From contig CP136069.1 of assembly GCA_032622095.1 (NCBI GenBank), positions 182,951,122 to 183,015,121 of the forward strand: a stretch of DNA of 64,000 bases, written 5' to 3'. Shown piece after piece: positions 58,131-64,000 of the stretch. A program made the position numbers and the translations under genes. The notes below the pieces were generated by a model. That model was given only the letters and a program-made list of their open reading frames with translations, ran no database searches and was not told where the DNA came from. Each line of letters starts with the position of its first letter. The first letter of the stretch is position 1. Source of the DNA: Siphonodentalium dalli (Eukaryota; Mollusca; Scaphopoda; Gadilida; Siphonodentaliidae).

Positions 58131-60773
58131 GGGCAATCACAATGTAGGAGACAACCAGAACCACGACAACGTTCTCGGAGTTGGTCTATTAAAACACCAC
58201 GACGGAATATATCACGTGGTCGGTCACCAAATAAGCTGAAACCGAGAAAGGCACCAGCCAACAAGAACCCCAGAAGAACAAGTAAGAGCATACGCGGTTC
58301 AAGGCAATATTCAAAATCACGATCTCCGAACAGGGGACGACATGGACCACTAAAACGTTGGGACAAAGCTGCGAATACCCCCAGAATGACCAAAACATCT
58401 GAACGTGTAGTGCATTTTTTAGGGAGCGGCCAGGCCAGAGCCAGCAAAGAAAAATCAGCCAGTCCCACGCACAGTCAAATAGAAATCATGTACATCCCAA
58501 GATTTTCAATCTGTCCAGCCGTAAACTCGATGATGACGAAATTAAACTCCTTGGGCGCGGAATGAAATTCACACCAGTTCCAATTAAAAATTGTGAAGAA
58601 TTGCATTCGGACATAGACGAGTTCTGTCGCAAAATACGCCTTAAGGAATTTTTCGCGGACAAAGATTCACACAGCGATGGTTCTTTGGTCTGCAACAAGT
58701 CGTCATTCACACCACGTCAATGTCGAAATTACGCACTGGACGAATACGTGAATAACCTAACAACCATGCCTCTAAATTAACCCCCTGCTGCAGTCCGGGA
58801 CAATATACCAAAGTCACAGAGAAAAGCATTGGACAGACTAAAACAGGACAGTTCTGTTATTATTAAGCAAGCCTATAAAGGGGGTGCAGGTGTTGTTATG
58901 GATCGTGATTATTATCAGTTAAAAGCAGAGTTTCTCCTTAAGGACAGAACCACATACACGGAAGTGGCAGATACTAATAATCAAAATATTATGCGCAAAA
59001 TTAGCAAACTGATAAAAAAAAACATTCACAGTGTCTTACAGAAAAAGAAGTTGACTATCTCACCATATTTGAACCTCGGTGCAGTAATTTTTATGGATTA
59101 CCAAAAATTCATAAATCTAAACTAATACAGCAATCAATTCAATGCCAGAAGAGCGAAAATATTGAGTTATTAACACCCGAGGACCTCAAATTAAGACCAA
59201 TCGTCGCCGACCCAGTATGTCCGACGCACAGATTGAGTAACCTTTTGGACATTCTGTTAAAACCACTGTTACCTAATATTCCAAGTTATCTACGGGACGA
59301 TATACAGTTCATTCGAACCCTACCCAGGACTGTCAAACAAGACGCTAAACTAGCTAGTTTTGACGTTGTGAGTCTGTATAGCACCATTCCACATAATTTA
59401 GGCTTGGAAGCTATACGATATTGGATTGATAAATGCAGAGAATCAATAGATGAACGCTTCACAAAAGAGTTTATCACTGAAGGACTACAACTTTGTATTG
59501 GAAAATAAAATTTTGTTCTTCAACGACAGATTCTATCGACAAATAATTGGTACTGCCATGGGCACTAAAGTAGCCCCAACTTATGCAAATCTAACAGTGG
59601 GATATCTAGAAGCAAAATTGCACGAGATCATATCCAACAAATTCAACGATTCATATGCAACATGTATAGGACAATCGTGGAAACGTTATATTGATGACTG
59701 CTTTCTCATTTGGGACCAACTCAATGGGACTTGAATGAATTCCACAATATCCTCAACTCACTAAATCCGGCAATACAATTCACGATAGAAACCGACAATA
59801 ACGAGTTGCCATTCCTGGATGTCCTCGTGAAAAAATCAGCAGAACGAATCACGACGGATATTTACTATAAACCTACCGACACGCATCATTAAGTCGTGTC
59901 ATCCATCACACACCAAACTGAATGTTCCGTATTGCCTCGCACAGAGGGTTTGTACCGTTGTGGACGATATCGCGCAGAGAAACATCCGACTAGGGAAACT
60001 CCGGACATTCCTCTTGACACAAGAATACCCGAAAAAACTAATTGATAATGGTATTGTTGAAGCCAAGAAAACTCCTCTCATAGAGCATGCATGCACAGAC
60101 AAAACTAAAGAATGTAATCCCGATCTCATTCCGTGTGTGGTTACACACAATCCTCGCCATCCAAATGTTATGCAAACGGCTAAATCATTGATACCAATGC
60201 TTCACAAAAGTCCAAAGATGAAGCAATTGGTAAAAACTGATCACTTACTACAGAGCAAGCGACAGCCTTGGAATATATAAACGATTCTAACACGAGCCAA
60301 GTTTGATGGTGGTGAAAAACGAGATAAAGAAATCACCAAATGTGGCGACCCCAGATGCGGGACATGTTTCTGTATATTAACCGGGACACACTTCCTATTA
60401 AAGAATGGACAAGATGTTCGCCCTAATGAAGACATGGACTGCAAATCCCAAAATATAATTTATGTTATAATATGTTCGGGGTGTAGGGAATTCTATGTTG
60501 GAGAGACGGGAAATTCCCTTGTGGAAAGAACACGGATCCACCGCTCGCAGATCAAACATCCGGCATTACGGATGATTCCCTTAAGTGGACATCTCGATGA
60601 CTGTGGCGGTAAATCCTTCCGGATTTTCCCATTACACGAGATGATGGAAGTTAGCAGATTCAAAAGACTTCAAAAGGAAGAAAAATTCCGGAAGCTTTTG
60701 AATCCAAACTCCATCATCTAATCATGGCGTCACCTACCAACCTCCCGGAAGTGACGTCACAATACAAAATAAA
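58131..60773 (+). pseudogene. Penelope-like element: basic N-terminus, RT, GIY-YIG endonuclease; multiply broken
   Basis: Order of parts: an Arg/Ser-rich basic segment (58131-58470, with RSRSPNRG-like text); the conserved N-terminal block (FNLSSRKLDDDEIKLLGRG and KNCEELHSDIDEFCRKIRLK); TAA at 58778; KGGAGVVMDRDYY; FYGLPKIHK at about 59087; RPIVADP; SFDVVSLYSTIP (RT A motif); GTAMGTKVAPTYANL; catalytic RYIDDCFLIW; ELPFLDVLV; TAA at 60278; KCGDPRCGTC zinc-finger-like motif; and GIY-YIG (NIIYVIICSGC, REFYVGETGNS) to TAA at 60719-60721. Frame changes occur near 58480, 59070, 59490, 59720 and 59890. RT would copy element RNA and GIY-YIG would cut the target. This copy cannot encode an intact protein. 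Confidence 0.9.
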
Positions 60774-60877
60774 AGGACATGAAAGGACTAGTTTTAAAGC
60801 CAAATGGTGTGTTTGTGTTTTAATCACATGGTATCTATATATACCACTGTACGTTTGAACTTTCTACTATTCAATAT

Positions 60878-61251
60878 ATATATATTTCATTTTTGTTTGG
60901 GGACTTCTGTCTGTCTGTCTGTTTGTCTGTTTGTCTGTTAGCAATGGCCGGGAAAACTGCCGGACGGATTTCGACGAAATTTGATACCTAGGGGTACTTT
61001 TGTCCGGGTCAAATCGTGACCCCGATCTGACCTTGACCTTCAAAATGGTCAATTAAATGTCAAATCGGGTAAAACGGACGGATTTCGACGAAATTTGATA
61101 CCTAGGGATACTTTTGTCCGGGAAGTGTTTTCGACGGGTCAAATCGTGACCCCGACCTGACCTTGACCTTCAAAGTGGTCAATTCAAGGATATTAGATCC
61201 GGATGAAAGCAGAGGGGAAACAGCCCGAACGAAGTCGGGTCCACCAGCTAG
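60878..61251 (+). mobile_element. Helitron-like non-autonomous element (3' end recognised)
   Basis: The end hairpin cccgaacgaagtcgggt (61224-61240) is followed by ccacca and CTAG before a TA-rich target. The body has a tctgtctgtctgtttg run and two direct copies of gacggatttcgacgaaattt. Related to the element ending at 57207. No ORF. Confidence 0.6.
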
Positions 61252-61433
61252 TATATATATATTTGTTTTTTTTCTGTCTTTTTTTCTTTTTTTTTCTTCT
61301 TAGTATTCTCAGAATTTGTATCACTTTGGTTGCATTATCGGCGATATTAAATCGATTGCCACACGATTCCATGCAGACGGCAGGTTGATTAAAATAAATG
61401 TACACTACCATACGTCTTCAATAGGGTATTTAC

Positions 61434-61611
61434 CATATGTAGTTGGTACCGTCGTGGTTGTTGTTGTTGTTGTTGTCGGTGTCGTTGTTGTTGTCGTTGT
61501 AGGTGTCACACTTTTCAAAGGAATACATCGGTATCTGAGTTGTGGCAACTCGGTAGGTGCGCAGATCGCGTTGGTACCACATGGAGTACTGTAGCATGGG
61601 TGGGAATCATC
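61434..61611 (-). CDS. PAN-EGF-CTLD lectin, exon 2 (EGF-like module and Thr-rich stalk)
   Basis: The acceptor is aataaatgtttcag/GATGATTCC (phase 0) and the donor is actacatatg/GTAAAT (phase 1), 178 bp. It encodes residues 106-164: DDSHPCYSTPCGTNAIC, then LRYRC, a four-cysteine EGF-like module (Cys111, 116, 122, 135) that lacks the last cysteines of a full EGF. A tract of about 20 Thr broken by Pro follows, probably an O-glycosylated stalk. The Thr tract is a GTT/GTC-type microsatellite on the plus strand, so its length is likely variable. Phase 0 matches the exon 1 donor and phase 1 matches exon 3. Confidence 0.75.
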
Positions 61612-61804
61612 CTGAAACATTTATTCCCGATTTGAGTCTGACAACAGGCCGTGGTCGAAAATATGACAATCGGTGCCAAACTGGCGAAAAATTATATCTC
61701 TTATTGTGAGCATATCGCTTTGTCAGCACATGGAGTCTCGTGGCATGGGTGAGACTGGTTCTGAACAAACTATTCTGGTTTGGTCTGGAATAATGTATAG
61801 TCCT

Positions 61805-62266
61805 TTAACCCTTTCAGTGCCAGGTCCGATTTTTGTATCAACCGATATACCCTGTGCAAATGCATTCTCTTATATATGCGAGTCGACCATAGTTAGTCTC
61901 GCATATATAAGAGAATGCATTGGCCTAACAATTTTTCATCATTTGTTATTATTTTTTACAATATTTTACAATTTTAATAATTTTTTCTTACATTCATTAA
62001 CAGACTTATTTTGTCGGTTTGGTGCCAGAGAATCTTACGTTTTTCATGGACATCAAAATTATTACTATGAATACTTGTTGATAGTTTTGAGTTATAACAT
62101 GCCTCTAAGGTTTTATCCAGTTTGTTTTTAAATTCGCTATAGCATGCTAAAGCATACCCAAAAAATATTCAACCCAAAAAAACAAATTCTTTTTTTTATT
62201 TTTTTTGCACTCTACAGACCATAAATTAGGGTCGATGAGATCGGCCCCTGGCACTGAAAGGCTTAA
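61805..62266. mobile_element. piggyBac-type MITE, TTAA-flanked, with central palindrome
   Basis: TTAA (61805-61808) then ccctttcagtgccagg. The other end is cctggcactgaaaggc then TTAA (62263-62266), an inverted pair with one mismatch. The centre (about 61858-61924) has aatgcattctcttatatatg and its mirror image. TTAA flanks and CCC-starting inverted repeats are piggyBac hallmarks. No transposase, so non-autonomous. Lies in intron 1 of the lectin gene. The minus-strand ORF inside is incidental. Confidence 0.85.
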
Positions 62267-62354
62267 CCCGTATAGTAAACGAATGGGATGAGGCTTGTGT
62301 GGATTTCGTCCCGAAACATTTAATCCAGATTTCAATTATGATAACAGTCAGTAG

Positions 62355-62418
62355 TCGAAAATAGTACAATCGGTTCCAAAATAGTACAATCGGTTCCAAA
62401 ATAGTACAATCGGTTCCA
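62355..62418 (+). repeat. 20-bp tandem repeat, 3 copies
   Basis: aaaatagtacaatcggttcc repeated exactly. A further decayed relative (aaaatatgacaatcggtgcc) lies at 61658. Confidence 0.95.
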
Positions 62419-62672
62419 AACTGGTTGGCATGTGTTATCTATATTATTAAATGATCGTGCTGGCCGTCTTATGGTGAAGGGAAGTAAGAATATTAAGTCC
62501 AAGATCAAATATATAGATCACGTATAGCAGATCTACCCTGTGTGAACACATATCCAAATTAATCACTGACTATTCCAATGCATGCTTTCACAATTGATGG
62601 GATAATGAATTTAGTGAAGAAAGGGTTACTTCCAAAGTTTGGAACTGAAAGTACATGTACATTTTTGCTCAC

Positions 62673-62987
62673 CAGAATAGTTTTATTAGCGAACACCATC
62701 GATGATTCGTGATTCAGCACCTCGCCGCTACCAGTACTGAGGAGGTGACACATCGTACTATTTGCACTGTATGCCACCCTGACGCATCCCTTGGTATACG
62801 CGCACATCCTTCTACACCTTGCAATGTTAATGCTTCTGGCGCTGAGCTGAATGATCAGAGCTGAATTCACAGCTTTCTGCAGCAAAGTAGGCGGCTCACA
62901 CATTTCGGCACACGTATGTTCCCAGAAGGTGAGCACTGGCATCAAAGCAATCAGACACGCTGTCCGTGATAACATGTAGCGTTGCAT
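62673..62987 (-). CDS. PAN-EGF-CTLD lectin, exon 1 (signal peptide and PAN/apple domain)
   Basis: ATG at 62987-62985 follows aacacaggaatcacaacg. Residues 1-27 are a signal peptide (basic MQRYMLSR, hydrophobic ACLIALMPVLTF, likely cut after HTCA). Residues 28-105 contain a PAN/apple-like core, ARCRRMC, AYTKGCVRVAY and STMCHLL (Cys58, 62, 68, 80), a fold for protein or sugar binding in extracellular proteins. N-glycosylation sites are N76 and N101. The donor tattctg/GTGAGC ends the exon in phase 0, matching exon 2. Reading on past the donor gives an apparent 142-residue ORF, but the splice model keeps 105. Some PAN domains have six cysteines and this one looks short, so PAN is a pattern call. 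Confidence 0.75.
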
Positions 62988-63047
62988 CGTTGTGATTCCT
63001 GTGTTGTTTATCAGCTTAAATCTCAGCGATTTTCTGAAACAGCGAAC

Positions 63048-63075
63048 ATAATTTTATGCGCGGTATATACACATA
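63048..63075 (-). promoter_or_regulatory. Candidate TATA-type core promoter of the lectin gene
   Basis: On the minus strand gtgtatataccgcgc is about 75-85 bp before the exon 1 ATG, leaving room for a short 5' UTR. Also cataaaattatg nearby. Position is reasonable but TATA-like text is common in this AT-rich DNA. Confidence 0.25.
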
Positions 63076-63734
63076 AGGGTGTCTCTCCTGTTCCGCGTTA
63101 CTCTTCATGCATCATCAAACGTGCGCCGGATGCAACATTGTAGGTTATGTCTAACTTAACATTATTTGTTGACACCTTATGTTAATACATGCATATTGTT
63201 TCTGTTCTGATACCACATATTATGATAACAGCAATAATATTGAATATCGATACGCGGGATTTACAGTCGGTCAAAAGATCTTCAGAGCTTGTGTTTGTAA
63301 TATGTTTAAATACCTCCGACTTTTAAGTAAAAAATGTCTTATCTTAGTCAATTTACAAGCGGTACGTGTGATTGATACACCGCTGCATGTTAGCCGGTAT
63401 TCTGCATGGCTTTGTACCTCCGAATGGTATTTTATATTAGAATAAAAAGGTGACCAGTTAACCGAAAAATTGTGTTATTTGATGACAAGAGTCAATTGTT
63501 GTCCGTTTTCGGATGTAGTTGTGTTAATCGGGCTCCAGATTTCCTGTGACAGGCATCAACAGATCAACCACGTCGCATCCGATCATCACTGTGCCGGAAA
63601 ATATATTAATACATGCTACATTTATTATTGAGAACTATGGAAACATATGGTAATGACATTTATATCCTTGATCGCATTTTTGCTCTTTGATATGGAGTAT
63701 TCACCCCCTATGCTGACTGATATTCATTATTCAG
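63076..63734. other. No gene recognised
   Basis: Upstream region of the lectin gene and downstream flank. The plus-strand ORF 63179-63445 has no domain or start context that I trust. Confidence 0.3.
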
Positions 63735-63927
63735 GGGAGTTGATGACGGCATCGCGTATGTTCATTCGCCGAGAAGTTCTTATGATGACCAGAATTACTA
63801 TCACTTCAGTGAACTACGCGCTGATATGTATGAAAACTACATAGCCGAAAGTCCTGCTTGCAGTTTTGGGAACCTTTGGAAGATGCATATACCATTTCTT
63901 TTTTATGTGTCCTTTATAGCAAAATGA
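63735..63927 (+). CDS. Exon candidate, tyrosine-rich cytoplasmic-tail-like
   Basis: The acceptor ctgactgatattcattattcag/GGGAGTT is good, with branch-point-like ctgac. The frame then reads DDGIAYVHSPRSSYDDQNYY, HFSELRADMYENYIAESPAC and SFGNLW, to TGA at 63925-63927. Several tyrosines sit in SH2-type contexts (YENY fits a Grb2-like YxN motif), as in signalling tails of membrane receptors. The last ~15 residues are hydrophobic and could be read-through past an unseen donor. No ATG precedes it, so it would be an internal or last exon of a plus-strand gene. Family not recognised. Confidence 0.35.
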
Positions 63928-64000
63928 ACTGTTGAAACTTGACGATAAGTTAAACCGCGAACGCTTCGATCATTATAACCGACATTGATCGTTTTGTTTT

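Overview
The window looks like a piece of a large, repeat-rich, AT-rich nuclear genome from a marine invertebrate. The evidence is short exons with GT-AG splice sites, long introns, a PAN/EGF/C-type-lectin protein, and non-LTR, Penelope-like, Helitron, piggyBac-type and foldback elements, plus abundant minisatellites. A lophotrochozoan such as a mollusc is my best guess. Other invertebrate deuterostomes or spiralians cannot be excluded from sequence alone. There is no prokaryotic gene organisation.

One host gene can be assembled by eye, on the minus strand. Exon 1 (62987-62673) encodes a signal peptide and a PAN/apple domain. Exon 2 (61611-61434) encodes a four-cysteine EGF-like module and a Thr-rich stalk. 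Exon 3 (28883-28713) encodes the first half of a C-type lectin domain (CTLD), and exon 4 (19051-18813) the second half plus the stop. The splice phases are 0, 1 and 1, and they match at every junction. The four exons sum to 903 nt, which is a 300-residue secreted lectin. A second terminal exon of the same length and phase lies at 2577-2339 inside a large direct segmental duplication. It is a candidate alternative C-terminal half-CTLD.

Region by region. 1-1.55 kb: 3' part of a non-LTR retrotransposon with a frameshifted reverse transcriptase. 1.8-5.2 kb: duplication copy A (terminal lectin exon, 36-bp minisatellite, 'aagatggctgc' repeats, ~155-bp satellite). 5.6-11.2 kb: mosaic dispersed repeats with hairpins. 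11.5-14.4 kb: tandem repeat, a foldback MITE with ~200-bp inverted repeats, and dispersed repeat. 15-18 kb: small tandem arrays and a pair of inverted gene-fragment copies. 18.3-23.6 kb: duplication copy B, ending in a long 155-bp satellite. 23.7-27.8 kb: palindromic composite element with a near-perfect ~104-bp-arm hairpin in its core. 28.7-28.9 kb: lectin exon 3. 29-34.5 kb: inverted dispersed repeats, a ~580-bp tandem repeat and a VNTR. 34.6 kb: possible SUEL-like lectin exon. 37-43.6 kb: a ~5.5-kb palindromic VNTR element. 44-45.5 kb: inverted copy of the 8-9.3 kb repeat. 45.5-52.4 kb: a second palindromic VNTR element containing a recent internal tandem duplication. 52.5-54 kb: two weak exon candidates and a piggyBac-type MITE. 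54.5-55.9 kb: a 1.4-kb composite octamer minisatellite. 56.5-61.25 kb: two Helitron-like 3' ends bracketing a decayed Penelope-like element, whose left side is an inverted copy of its own 3' end. Between the two Penelope parts lies the start of a TSSK-type protein kinase coding sequence. 61.4-63 kb: first two lectin exons. 63.7 kb: a plus-strand exon candidate.

Most of the DNA is therefore intronic or flanking repeat. The best candidates for something undescribed are the kinase fragment embedded in the Penelope element, the palindromic VNTR composite elements, and the duplicated, phase-compatible terminal lectin exons.
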